A stretch of DNA of 64,000 bases from Chersky-806 sp036502405 (GTDB taxonomy: Bacteria; Actinomycetota; Acidimicrobiia; IMCC26256; JAENVU01): positions 16,074-80,073 of the forward strand of contig DASXYP010000047.1 in the NCBI GenBank assembly GCA_036502405.1, in the 5' to 3' direction. The notes under the pieces were generated by a model that worked only from the letters and a program-made list of their open reading frames with translations, did not search any database and was not told the origin of the DNA. Shown one piece after another: positions 7,947 through 16,195 of this stretch (position 1 is the first letter of the stretch; each line of letters opens with the position of its first letter). Both the position numbers and the translations under genes were made by a program.

Positions 7947-9962
7947 ATGACCCCGCCGCCGGACCCCTCACCGTCGTTCCCGCACCTCTTCAGCCCGATG
8001 CGGATCGGGCCGGTCGAGGCGCGCAACCGGATCGTGGTGGGCGCGCACTTCACGCAGTTCACCGAGCCGACGACCCCGGGCGAGCCGGGGCACTACGGCG
8101 CCCGGTACGCGCGGTACCTCGGCGAGTTCGCGCGCGGTGGTGCCGGCACCGTGATCGGCGGCCAGGCCGCGGTGCACCCGACGACTGCGTACCAGATGCC
8201 GAACAACGCGAGCGCGTGGGATGCCGCCGCGGTGCCGGGTCTCACCGAGGTGGCCGACGCGGTCCACGCGCACGGCTCGCTCGTGTTCCTCCAGCTCGCG
8301 CACAACGGCGGGGTCAACGGGGGCGCCTGGTCGAAGCTCCCCGCGTGGTCGCCCTCGCTCGTCGCGAACTACATGGAGCCGCCGAAGCCGATCGAGCACC
8401 ACGAGATCGCGGCGGTGGTCGACGGCTTCGCCCGTTCAGCCGCGAACTGCGCGGCCGCCGGGCTCGACGGCGTGGAGATCCACGCCGCCCACGGCTACCT
8501 GATCCACGAGTTCCTGTCTCCACACAGCAACCACCGCACCGACGAGTACGGCGGCGACCTCGACGGCCGGATGCGCTTCTGCATCGAGGTGCTCCGCGCG
8601 GTGCGCGCCGAGGTCGGCGACGCGATCGCGGTCGGCGTGCGGCTCGTCGGCGACGAGGAGACCCGCGACGGCTCGGGCCTGGGGCCTGAGGACGCAGCCG
8701 AGATCGCGGCGCGCCTCGAGGGCGCGGGTCTCGTCGACTTCGTGAACGTGAGCGTCGGCACCTCGGGGATGGGCATGGTCCGCCCGCTCTACTCACCGCA
8801 CCTGCTGGGTGTCGCGGCGACCCGCACGGTGCGGGCCGCGCTCCAGGGCACCCCGGTCTTCGCGGTCCACCGGGTGCTCACGCCCGAGGAGGCCGAAGGG
8901 GTGATCGCCGAGGGCGCAGCCGACGCGGTCACGGTCGTGCGGGCGCTCATCGCCGACCCGTCGTGGCCGGACAAGGCCCGCACCGGTCGCGTCGACGAGA
9001 TCCGGCACTGCACCGGGTGCAACCAGGGGTGCTACGGGAACCTCACCGCCGGGCTGCCGATCACCTGCGTCACGAACCCGGTCACCGGGCGCGAGTCGAG
9101 CCTCGGCGGGCCGCTCCCGCCGGCCGGGCGACGCAAGCGGGTCGTGGTCGTGGGCGGCGGACCCGGCGGGCTCGAGGCCGCGTGGGTCGCCGCGGCGCGC
9201 GGCCATGACGTGACGCTGCTCGAGCGCAACCACCGGCTCGGCGGCAAGATCCGCCTGGCGGCCGCGCTGCCGGGTCGGGAGGAGCTCGCGGACTTCGCCG
9301 ACTGGCGCATGGCCGAGTGTGGTCGCCACGGCGTCGACATCCGGCTCGGAGTGGACGCGACGGGAGCCGCGGTGCTCGCGCTCGAGCCGGACGCGGTCGT
9401 CGTCGCGACCGGAGGACGCGCCACGACCGGCACCCCGAGCAAGTGGCACCCGTTGCCCGTCGCCGGCACGGACCAGCCCTGGGTCATCGACCACGAGCGC
9501 GCGCTGGCCGAAGTCCTCGCCGACCCGGGCGCGCTCGGCGAGCGGGTCGTGATGCTCGACGCGGTCGGCGACATCGCGGCGATCGGGATCGGCCACGCGC
9601 TGGCTCTCGCCGGCAAGCAGATCACGACGGTCACGCCCCTGCCGAGCCCAATCCTGATCGACAACGAGACGAACTCCCGCGCGCTGCCGCGGGCTGCGCG
9701 CGCCGGGATGGTGTGGCGACCGAACACCGCGATGGTCCAGATCGGTGACCACACCGTCACGGTCGCCGACGCGCTCACCTACGAGCTGTCGACGCTCGAC
9801 GCCGACACCGTGGTGATCCGGACCCATGGAGAGCCGTGCGCCGACCTGTATTTCGCGCTGCAGGGCGCGGTCGACGACGTCGTGCGGATCGGGGACGCGG
9901 TCGCGGTGCGCTGGGCCGACCGGGCGATCTTCGACGGCCACACCGCCGCCCGCGCCCTCTAG
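7947..9962 (+). CDS. Old-yellow-enzyme family FMN/FAD/4Fe-4S oxidoreductase (2,4-dienoyl-CoA reductase-like)
   Basis: The 671-residue protein has the two-part layout of bacterial 2,4-dienoyl-CoA reductase, trimethylamine dehydrogenase and enoate reductases. Residues 1 to about 350 form an FMN barrel with HAAHGYLIHEFLSPHSNHR, which includes the substrate-site residues of the family. Cysteines in CTGCNQGCYG (about 355-362) and in PITCV form the 4Fe-4S site. From about residue 398, VVVVGGGPGGLEAAW starts an FAD/NAD domain. The substrate is not fixed by sequence; an unsaturated acyl-CoA or ketone is likely given the divergent CoA-transferase. A strong hairpin follows the stop. Confidence 0.87.
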   Translation: MTPPPDPSPSFPHLFSPMRIGPVEARNRIVVGAHFTQFTEPTTPGEPGHYGARYARYLGEFARGGAGTVIGGQAAVHPTTAYQMPNNASAWDAAAVPGLTEVADAVHAHGSLVFLQLAHNGGVNGGAWSKLPAWSPSLVANYMEPPKPIEHHEIAAVVDGFARSAANCAAAGLDGVEIHAAHGYLIHEFLSPHSNHRTDEYGGDLDGRMRFCIEVLRAVRAEVGDAIAVGVRLVGDEETRDGSGLGPEDAAEIAARLEGAGLVDFVNVSVGTSGMGMVRPLYSPHLLGVAATRTVRAALQGTPVFAVHRVLTPEEAEGVIAEGAADAVTVVRALIADPSWPDKARTGRVDEIRHCTGCNQGCYGNLTAGLPITCVTNPVTGRESSLGGPLPPAGRRKRVVVVGGGPGGLEAAWVAAARGHDVTLLERNHRLGGKIRLAAALPGREELADFADWRMAECGRHGVDIRLGVDATGAAVLALEPDAVVVATGGRATTGTPSKWHPLPVAGTDQPWVIDHERALAEVLADPGALGERVVMLDAVGDIAAIGIGHALALAGKQITTVTPLPSPILIDNETNSRALPRAARAGMVWRPNTAMVQIGDHTVTVADALTYELSTLDADTVVIRTHGEPCADLYFALQGAVDDVVRIGDAVAVRWADRAIFDGHTAARAL

Positions 9963-9970
9963 AGCACGCC

Positions 9971-10013
9971 TTGGCGTCGCGTACCCCCCTCTACGGTGGG
10001 TAAGCGACGCCAA
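9971..10013. terminator. Bidirectional terminator hairpin between convergent genes
   Basis: TTGGCGTCGC (9971-9980) pairs with GCGACGCCAA (10004-10013). Inside it TACCC (9982-9986) pairs with GGGTA (9998-10002), giving about 15 pairs with one mismatch. It sits between the flavoenzyme stop and the metallophosphoesterase stop. Neither side has a long T-run. Confidence 0.75.
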
Positions 10014-10031
10014 AGCGCCGGGGTGGGCCGG

Positions 10032-11147
10032 CTACCAGGTCTCGGTGAAGCAGCGGTGGTCGAGCCGGCCGAGCGCGTAGGCGCGGTAGAGGCCGGCGAA
10101 CATCGGGCGCGTGCGCTCGGTCCACTCGAGTGCGGCCGGCGCGCTGATGCGCCGGACGACCTGCGTGAACCCGTGCTCGTACACCCGGTACTCGGCCCAC
10201 ACGCCGGGGTAGTCCTTGGTCGCGCTCACCTCGGTGAACGGGACGCGGCGAGCCCGCGCCGAGCGGCGGACGCGATTGCGGTGCGTGTGGCCGGCGAAGT
10301 AGCCGACGATGTTCTCGCGGGCGCAGACGACCGCGCCGAGCGCTTCGCTGTCGTCGGAGCTGATGCCGAAGTACTCCGTGCTGCGCTCCGCCGCGTCGAG
10401 GTCCCACGGGTGGTGGTGGCCGAAGACGAGCACCGGCCCGGTGACGGTCGCGGCCAGATCGTCGAGCCAGTGCAGCTGCTCGGGAGTCAGCTGCCCGCGG
10501 TCGATGCCCGGCTGCACGGTGTCGAGCACCGCGAGCGTGACGCCACCGACGTCCAGCGCGTACGGCGCGCCCTCGAGGGCCATCGACGCGTCGAGCATCG
10601 CGTCGTGGTTCCCGCGCACATGGTGCATCCGTCCGCCGAGCCGGCCGTACGCGGCGAGGAACGCGGCGTACTCCTCGTCGGTGCCGAGGTTCGTGAGGTC
10701 GCCCTTCACCAGGACGACGTCCGGGTCCAGCGCCTCCATCTCGGCGATCGCCGCCCGGTTCATCGTCTCGGGGTACGGCGGCTCGCCCGGGAGCGCCCGG
10801 AGCACCGGCCCGAGCTCCTCCTCCATCACACTGTCGATCCGGCCGCACTCGGTCTCGCCGAAGTGGACGTCGTTGACGGTCGCGATCGTGGCCAGCGGCC
10901 GTCCGGCCGGCACCTCGAGCGTGGTCACGGAGCCCGGGAGGAACTCGTCCGCCACCGCGCCCTCGACCGCCACGTCGTAGGTGGTGCCGGGCAGCAGGCC
11001 CTCGAAGCGCGCGACGTGGTGCGGTCCCTCCGTCACGACCTCGGTGTCGCCCACCCGCGACGTCACCGGCGCGTCCGGTTCGGTCACGAACGTGACCACG
11101 ACCTCGTCGGGCCCGACGGTCATGACCTCCGCGTCGCGGACGGTCAC
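10032..11147 (-). CDS. Metallophosphoesterase with N-terminal fibronectin-like domain
   Basis: The 371-residue protein has a beta-rich N-terminus (about residues 1-70, with an LLPGTTYDVAVEG turn) like the domain that precedes purple-acid-type phosphatases. A calcineurin-like core follows. Metal-binding motifs appear in order: NDVHFGE, VKGDLTN, RGNHD, FGHHHPW and AGHTHRNR. No signal peptide is evident. GTG at 11147 shares GTGA with the stop of the accE gene, which supports this start and suggests coupled translation. The substrate is unknown. Coupling to a carboxylase subunit is conserved-looking here but gives no clear functional link. Confidence 0.82.
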   Translation of the reverse strand: MTVRDAEVMTVGPDEVVVTFVTEPDAPVTSRVGDTEVVTEGPHHVARFEGLLPGTTYDVAVEGAVADEFLPGSVTTLEVPAGRPLATIATVNDVHFGETECGRIDSVMEEELGPVLRALPGEPPYPETMNRAAIAEMEALDPDVVLVKGDLTNLGTDEEYAAFLAAYGRLGGRMHHVRGNHDAMLDASMALEGAPYALDVGGVTLAVLDTVQPGIDRGQLTPEQLHWLDDLAATVTGPVLVFGHHHPWDLDAAERSTEYFGISSDDSEALGAVVCARENIVGYFAGHTHRNRVRRSARARRVPFTEVSATKDYPGVWAEYRVYEHGFTQVVRRISAPAALEWTERTRPMFAGLYRAYALGRLDHRCFTETW

Positions 11148-11392
11148 GCGCGGCTGCGGCGGCCGAGGCGGCCGGACAGCCGCCACTCGCCGCGGGTGTA
11201 GGAGCCGCGCCGACCGGTGAGCCGGGCCGCCTGCACCCAGCGCGAGCTCTCGTCGTCCGGGCCGCCGACCGCCGCGACGCTGGACCCCGACGCCGTCGAG
11301 GCCGCGATCGCCGCGGTGATCGCCGCGACCTCCTCCGGCGTGGCGTCCGGCGAGATCGACCGCAGCCGGACCCGGCCCGGGCGTGCGGCCAC
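11144..11392 (-). CDS. accE: Acyl-CoA carboxylase epsilon subunit
   Basis: This 82-residue protein would be a small accessory subunit of actinobacterial acyl-CoA carboxylases. It has the family pattern: a short charged N-terminus, PDATPEEVAAITAAI, an Ala/Ser-rich middle, and a basic Trp-containing tail (SRWVQAARLTGRRG, then GEWRLSGR). Position also supports the call. Its GTG overlaps the beta-subunit stop by one base, the arrangement expected for this subunit. It is too small for confident assignment by sequence alone, but gene order and motif agree. It probably binds the beta hexamer encoded just upstream. Confidence 0.8.
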   Translation of the reverse strand: MAARPGRVRLRSISPDATPEEVAAITAAIAASTASGSSVAAVGGPDDESSRWVQAARLTGRRGSYTRGEWRLSGRLGRRSRA

Positions 11393-13011
11393 TAGAGCGG
11401 CACGTTCCCGTGCTTGCGCTGGGGCAGCTGCTCCTTCTTCGAGCGGAGCATCTCGAGCGACTCGACCAGCACGCGACGGGTGTCACGCGGATCGATCACG
11501 TCGTCCACGTAGCCGCGCTCGCCCGCGTTGTACGGGTTGGCGAACCGTTCGGAGTACTGCTCGACGAGCTCCGCCTTCTTGGCGACGGGGTCCTCGGCAG
11601 CGTCGATCTCACGCCGGAAGATGATGTTGGCGGCGCCGTTCGCGTCCATCACCGCGATCTCGGCCGACGGCCAGGCGAACGCGAGGTCCGCGCCGATCGA
11701 CTTGGAGTTCATGACGACGAACGCGCCGCCGTAGCCCTTGCGGGTGATGATCTGAACCCGCGGGACGGTCGCCTCGCAGTAGGCGTAGAGCAGCTTCGCC
11801 CCGTGCCGGATGATCCCGTCGTACTCCTGGTTGGTGCCGGGCAGGAACCCGGGGACGTCGACGAACGTGACCAGCGGGATGTTGAACGCGTCGCAGGTCC
11901 GCACGAAGCGCGCCGCCTTCTCGGACGCGTCGATGTCCAGGCAGCCCGCGAGCACCTGGGGCTGGTTGCCGACGACGCCCACGACGTGCCCGTCGACCCG
12001 GCCGAAGCCGCACACGATGTTCATCGCCCACAGCGCGTTGACCTCGAAGAACTCCCCGTCGTCGACGACCTCGGCGATGACCTTCTTCATGTCGTACGGC
12101 TTGTTCGGCGCGTCCGGGATGAGCTCCAGGATCCCGTCGCACCGACGGGCCGGATCGTCGTCCGGCTCGAAGTACGGGGCGTCCTCGAGGTTGTTGGACG
12201 GCAGGAACGAGAGCAGGTAGCGCACCTGCTCGAGGCACGTCTGCTCGTCGTCGAACACGAAGTGCGAGACGCCCGACTTGGTCGCGTGGGTCATCGCGCC
12301 GCCGAGCTCCTGCTGGGTGACGTCCTCGCCGGTGGCCGCCTTCACGACGTCCGGTCCGGTGATGAACATGTACGACGTGTCCTTCACCATGAAGATGAAG
12401 TCGGTCATCGCGGGTGAGTAGACCGCACCGCCGGCGCACGGGCCGAGCACGACGCTGATCTGCGGGATGACGCCCGACGCCCGGACGTTGCGGTAGAAGA
12501 TCCCGCCGTACGACGCGAGCGAGACGACGCCCTCCTGGATGCGCGCGCCGGCGCCGTCGTTGAGGCCGATGAACGGCGCGCCGACGGACTCCGCGAGGTC
12601 CATCACCTTGTGGATCTTCTCGGCGAACACCTCGCCGAGCGCGCCGCCGAAGACGGTGAAGTCCTGGGCGAACACGAAGACCTTGCGACCGTCGATCGTG
12701 CCCCAGCCGGTGATCACGCCGTCGGTGAGCGGACGGCTGTTCTCGATGCCGAAGCCGTGGGCCCGGTGCCTCGCGAGCATGTCGAGCTCGACGAACGACT
12801 CCGGGTCGAGGAGCAGCTCGAGGCGCTCCCGCACCGTGAGCTTTCCCCGCTGGTGCTGGCGCTCGACCGCGGCCGGGCTCCCGGCGTGGAGGGCCTCTTC
12901 GCGCAGCTCGGCGAGGTGGGCGAGGCGCTCCTCGATCGGATGGGGAACCGGAGCGACGGGCGCGGCAGCGCCGGCGCCCTCGCCCTGGATGTGCTCCTCT
13001 TCGACGGCCAT
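11392..13011 (-). CDS. pccB: Acyl-CoA carboxylase beta (carboxyltransferase) subunit, propionyl-CoA type
   Basis: Transfers CO2 from carboxybiotin to a short acyl-CoA, giving methylmalonyl-CoA from propionyl-CoA or malonyl-CoA from acetyl-CoA. The 539 residues match the family. An RGKLTVRERLELLLD opening leads into two crotonase-fold domains with oxyanion-hole segments GPCAGGAVYSPAMTDF and RKGYGGAFVVMNSK. The AWPSAEIAVM segment is also conserved. The biotin carboxylase/BCCP subunit is not in the window. With the epimerase nearby, methylmalonyl-CoA metabolism is the likely role. Aspartate in the substrate pocket (GYGG... region) was not compared in detail, so acetyl versus propionyl preference is uncertain. 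Confidence 0.92.
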   Translation of the reverse strand: MAVEEEHIQGEGAGAAAPVAPVPHPIEERLAHLAELREEALHAGSPAAVERQHQRGKLTVRERLELLLDPESFVELDMLARHRAHGFGIENSRPLTDGVITGWGTIDGRKVFVFAQDFTVFGGALGEVFAEKIHKVMDLAESVGAPFIGLNDGAGARIQEGVVSLASYGGIFYRNVRASGVIPQISVVLGPCAGGAVYSPAMTDFIFMVKDTSYMFITGPDVVKAATGEDVTQQELGGAMTHATKSGVSHFVFDDEQTCLEQVRYLLSFLPSNNLEDAPYFEPDDDPARRCDGILELIPDAPNKPYDMKKVIAEVVDDGEFFEVNALWAMNIVCGFGRVDGHVVGVVGNQPQVLAGCLDIDASEKAARFVRTCDAFNIPLVTFVDVPGFLPGTNQEYDGIIRHGAKLLYAYCEATVPRVQIITRKGYGGAFVVMNSKSIGADLAFAWPSAEIAVMDANGAANIIFRREIDAAEDPVAKKAELVEQYSERFANPYNAGERGYVDDVIDPRDTRRVLVESLEMLRSKKEQLPQRKHGNVPL

Positions 13012-13111
13012 CCCGCCAGGCTACTGGTGCGTCCGGTGATGGACGGAGTGTGGCGCGGGGCCCGAGCGGCCCGGCGAGCAGTCGCCGGGCGCGTGAGTCA
13101 GGACGCCGGGA

Positions 13112-13891
13112 TCAGCGACTCGGAGCGCAGAGCATGACCAGGCCGCCGCCGAAGGTCACGAGCACGCCGTAGTCCACGAGGTCCCACACGTTCAGCCCGG
13201 TGCCGAGGCCGCGGTCGCTCGTCGTCAGGAGGTCCTGGGTCTGCAGGACGTACACGACGCAGATGATCATCAGCGCGAGCCCGAGCACCCTGCGCACGAT
13301 CCCGCCACCCGACACGAGGGACACGACCGCGCCCACCCCGGCGAGGATCACGATCAGCAGGCCGAGCTCGAACCCACCCTTGAGCGCGTGGTCCCAACCG
13401 CTCAGGACGTTGACCGCCAGGCCGAACGCGTCGACCTGGTCCAGCTTGCCGACCGTCTGCACCCACGGGAGCACGGTCCCGACGATCGCCAGGATCCCGG
13501 CGAGCGCGCCGAGCACCGGGCCGGTGCCGAGGCGCATCCGGCTCCGTTGCTTCTCGACGACCTTCGGAGCCGTGAGCGACGACGCGCCGGGCGACCCTTC
13601 GGGACCCGGGTGCGCCGCGACGGGCGCCGCGCCGACTGCGATCCCGGCCAGCTCCGTGCCGTCGACCCAGCCGTCGAGACCGTCGGCGGCTCGGATGTGG
13701 ACCCACGGCGGGCGGCGACCGGCGACGCTGACCTCTTCTCCGGCCGTGAGCTCGCGGATCGGCGGACCGCGGCGGTCCGGTCGCTCGAAGACGAGGATCC
13801 CGCCGGCGGGGACGTGGTGGACCTCGACGTGCCGGGCGGGGACGGCGCCTTCGCCCTCGGGCGCTGCAGTGCTGGTGGGCTCCTCCGGCAT
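13112..13891 (-). CDS. SH3-like plus four-segment membrane protein of unknown function
   Basis: The 259-residue product has a soluble N-terminal half. Residues about 25-85 (ILVFERPDRRGPPIRELTAGEEV, then GWVDGTEL) look like a bacterial SH3 fold. A Gly/Pro linker follows, then roughly four transmembrane segments from about residue 120 (GALAGILAIVGTVLPWV; GLLIVILAGVGAVVSLV; VLGLALMIICVVYVL; LVTFGGGLVML). I do not recognise a characterised family. It lies between the epimerase and carboxylase genes on the same strand, so it may be cotranscribed. Nothing in its sequence links it to CoA metabolism. Confidence 0.6.
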   Translation of the reverse strand: MPEEPTSTAAPEGEGAVPARHVEVHHVPAGGILVFERPDRRGPPIRELTAGEEVSVAGRRPPWVHIRAADGLDGWVDGTELAGIAVGAAPVAAHPGPEGSPGASSLTAPKVVEKQRSRMRLGTGPVLGALAGILAIVGTVLPWVQTVGKLDQVDAFGLAVNVLSGWDHALKGGFELGLLIVILAGVGAVVSLVSGGGIVRRVLGLALMIICVVYVLQTQDLLTTSDRGLGTGLNVWDLVDYGVLVTFGGGLVMLCAPSR

Positions 13892-13911
13892 GGAGAAGGT
13901 ATCGGCAGCCC

Positions 13912-14319
13912 TCAGTGCTCCTGAACCAGCTCGATGAGCGTGCCGAACGCGGTCTTCGGATGGACGAATGCGACCGTCGTGCCCCGGCTCCCCGGCCGGG
14001 GCGCGTCGTCGATGACGCGATGGCCCTCGGCCTTGACCCGGGCCAGCGCCGCGGCGCAGTCGTCGACCCGGTAGCCCACGTGGTGGAGCCCCTCACCCTT
14101 GGTCGCGAGGTACTTGGCGACCGGCGAGTCGTCCCGGACGGGGGTGAGCAGCTGCACGTAGGAGTCGGCCACCGCGAGCAGCGCCTCCTCCACCCCGTCC
14201 TTCTCCACCACTTCCCGGTGGGCCACGGTGCAGTCGAAGGTCTTCGCGTAGTACTCGATGGCCGCATCCAGGTCGTTGACGGCGATCGCGATGTGGTCGA
14301 TCTCGGTCAGCTCGCTCAT
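13912..14319 (-). CDS. mce: Methylmalonyl-CoA/ethylmalonyl-CoA epimerase
   Basis: Interconverts the 2R and 2S forms of methylmalonyl-CoA, and in ethylmalonyl-CoA pathway organisms also of ethylmalonyl-CoA. The 135-residue vicinal-oxygen-chelate protein starts with the metal-binding His in EIDHIAIAVND. The second His is in GLHHVGYRVDD and the final Glu in LIELVQEH; the GTTVAFVHPK segment is also typical. The start ATG at 14319 has a TACGCT box seven bases upstream (14327-14332 on the complementary strand) and no Shine-Dalgarno sequence, suggesting a leaderless message. Its position between carboxylase and crotonyl-CoA reductase genes supports the pathway assignment. Confidence 0.92.
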   Translation of the reverse strand: MSELTEIDHIAIAVNDLDAAIEYYAKTFDCTVAHREVVEKDGVEEALLAVADSYVQLLTPVRDDSPVAKYLATKGEGLHHVGYRVDDCAAALARVKAEGHRVIDDAPRPGSRGTTVAFVHPKTAFGTLIELVQEH

Positions 14320-14389
14320 CGCGCTCAGCGTAGGTCGGAGCGGGCCGCGTCGCTCAAGCCCGCCGCGGCCGGCGCCGACAACCCCCCGC

Positions 14390-14701
14390 ATGGGAACGCC
14401 GGGATGCCGCCACTACCTCGTCGTGACGGTCGCGGGTGAGCACCGCGATCGCGGCGCGACCAGCCAGGAGATCGCCGACGCGTTCGAGACCGCGTGCACC
14501 GGGGTCACCGAGGTGCGCGAGATCAGGGTGGAGCGCAACCGGGTCTCCGGACCGGGACAGGCCGACCTGATCGTCGCCACCGCGTACGACACCGCCGAGG
14601 ACCTCGTGCGCGTCCGGGGGACGGTGTTGCGCGAATGCATCGAGAAGCTGCGCCAGCAGGTCGCGGACTTCGAGATCCGCGAGCTCAGCGCGATGGCCTG
14701 A
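14390..14701 (+). CDS. Small conserved-looking hypothetical protein
   Basis: The 103-residue ORF runs from ATG at 14390 to a stop only three bases from the end of the convergent ccr gene. The composition is that of a real soluble alpha/beta protein: HYLVVTVAGEH, an acidic helix EIADAFETACTG, VREIRVERNRV and DLIVATAYDTAEDLVRV. No family is recognised and no cysteine pair or membrane segment is present. It is divergent from the epimerase gene, with 70 bases between. Frame use and tight fit between two genes argue that it is coding, but this is inference. Confidence 0.5.
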   Translation: MGTPGCRHYLVVTVAGEHRDRGATSQEIADAFETACTGVTEVREIRVERNRVSGPGQADLIVATAYDTAEDLVRVRGTVLRECIEKLRQQVADFEIRELSAMA

Positions 14702-14704
14702 CCC

Positions 14705-16051
14705 TCAGGCGTACTTCCTGAACAGCGTGATCTGCGGGAGCAGGCGCTCGCGCATCTCGCCGTCGGTCACGCCGAGTCCTTCCTCGGGCGCGAGGCAGAG
14801 GATGCCGAGCTTGCCCTCGTGCTGGTTGTGGTGCACCTGGTACGCGGCCTCGCCGGTGTCCTCGAGCGCGAACGTCTTCGAGATGGTCGGGAAGATCTTG
14901 CCCTCGGCGATGAGCCGGTTGGCCTCCCACGCCTCGCGGTAGTTCGCGAAGTGGCAGCCCTTCAGCGTCTTCAGGTTCATCCAGAGGTAGCGGTTGTCGT
15001 ACTCGATCATGAAGCCGCTCGTCGCCGCGCAGGTGATGATCATCCCGCCGCGCTTCGCGACGAACACCGACGCGCCCATCGTCTGACGACCGGGATGCTC
15101 GAACACGATGTCGGGGTCGGTGCCGACGAGCTCCCGGATCTTCTTGCCGAAGCGCCGCCACTCGGCCGGGTCCTGCTGGCCCTCGTCGTTCCAGAACCGG
15201 TAGCCCTCGGCCTTGCGGTCGATGACTGCCTCGACGCCGAGCTCGTGCAGCAGCGCCGCGCGTTCGGGTGACGAGACGACACCGACCGGGGTGCCGCCGC
15301 CGTTCAGCACGTACTGGCACGCGTACGCGCCGATGCCGCCGCTCGCGCCCCAGATCAGGACCGTCTGACCCTGGGTCATCTGCGAGCCGTTCGGGCTCAC
15401 GATCATGCGGTAGCTGGTGGAGTTGGTCAGGGCGTTGACCGCGGCCTCCTCCCACGTCAGGTGCGCCGGCTTGGGCATCAGCTGGTTGGCCCGCACGATG
15501 CTCAGGTCCGCGAGCCCGCCGAAGTTCGACTCGAAGCCCCAGATCCGCTGGTTCGCGGCGAGCATCGCGTCGTCGTGGCTCGACGGGTCCTGGTCGTCGA
15601 CGTAGTTGCAGTGGACGGTCACCTCGTCGCCGGGCTTCCAGTTGCGCACCGCGGACCCGACCCGCAGCACGACCCCCGACGCGTCGCTGCCCATCACGTG
15701 GAACGGCTGGTCGTGGCGCGCGCCCCACACGCTCTCCTTGCCCAGCCGCCTGAGGAACCCGAAGGTCGGCAGTGGCTCGAAGATCGAGGTCCACACCGTG
15801 TTGAAGTTGATCGAGCTCGCCATCACCGCGATGACCGCCTCGTCGGGCGCGATCTCCGGGAGCGGGAAGTCCTCGACCCGCGTGGACTTGCGGGGGTCCT
15901 TCTCCTCCGACGGCAGCCCGTCGAACATGTTCTGGTCCTCGACCCGAACCAGCGCGCCCCGGGCCGACTCGGGCAGCGGGAGCGCGCCGAGCTCCTCGCC
16001 GGGCGCGCCTTCGAGGATCGCGGTGCGGATGGCGTCGATCGCAGTCGTCAT
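14705..16051 (-). CDS. ccr: Crotonyl-CoA carboxylase/reductase
   Basis: Reductive carboxylation of crotonyl-CoA with NADPH and CO2 to ethylmalonyl-CoA, the hallmark step of the ethylmalonyl-CoA pathway. The 448-residue MDR-family protein has NFNTVWTSIFEP, HVMGSDASGVV, IWGFESNFGG and the NADPH loop WGASGGIGAYACQ. The four residues reported to hold CO2 in characterised enzymes appear present: Asn in SINFNTVW, Phe-Glu in GFESN, and His in VFEHPGRQTMG. ATG at 16051 has a TACGGT box eight bases upstream and no Shine-Dalgarno sequence. In some actinobacteria the same enzyme feeds ethylmalonyl-CoA to polyketides, but no polyketide synthase is seen here. Confidence 0.95.
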   Translation of the reverse strand: MTTAIDAIRTAILEGAPGEELGALPLPESARGALVRVEDQNMFDGLPSEEKDPRKSTRVEDFPLPEIAPDEAVIAVMASSINFNTVWTSIFEPLPTFGFLRRLGKESVWGARHDQPFHVMGSDASGVVLRVGSAVRNWKPGDEVTVHCNYVDDQDPSSHDDAMLAANQRIWGFESNFGGLADLSIVRANQLMPKPAHLTWEEAAVNALTNSTSYRMIVSPNGSQMTQGQTVLIWGASGGIGAYACQYVLNGGGTPVGVVSSPERAALLHELGVEAVIDRKAEGYRFWNDEGQQDPAEWRRFGKKIRELVGTDPDIVFEHPGRQTMGASVFVAKRGGMIITCAATSGFMIEYDNRYLWMNLKTLKGCHFANYREAWEANRLIAEGKIFPTISKTFALEDTGEAAYQVHHNQHEGKLGILCLAPEEGLGVTDGEMRERLLPQITLFRKYA

Positions 16052-16195
16052 GGGCGGCGACCGTAGCGAAGGGTGCGGCACCCTCGCACCCCGCCGCCGG
16101 CACCGCGGATCCGTCGCCACGGCCTGGACGGAAGGTCGGGGAGGAGGGCTACCATCCCAAGTGACCAGCGAGTAACCAGCCTTCGGGAGTCAGCC

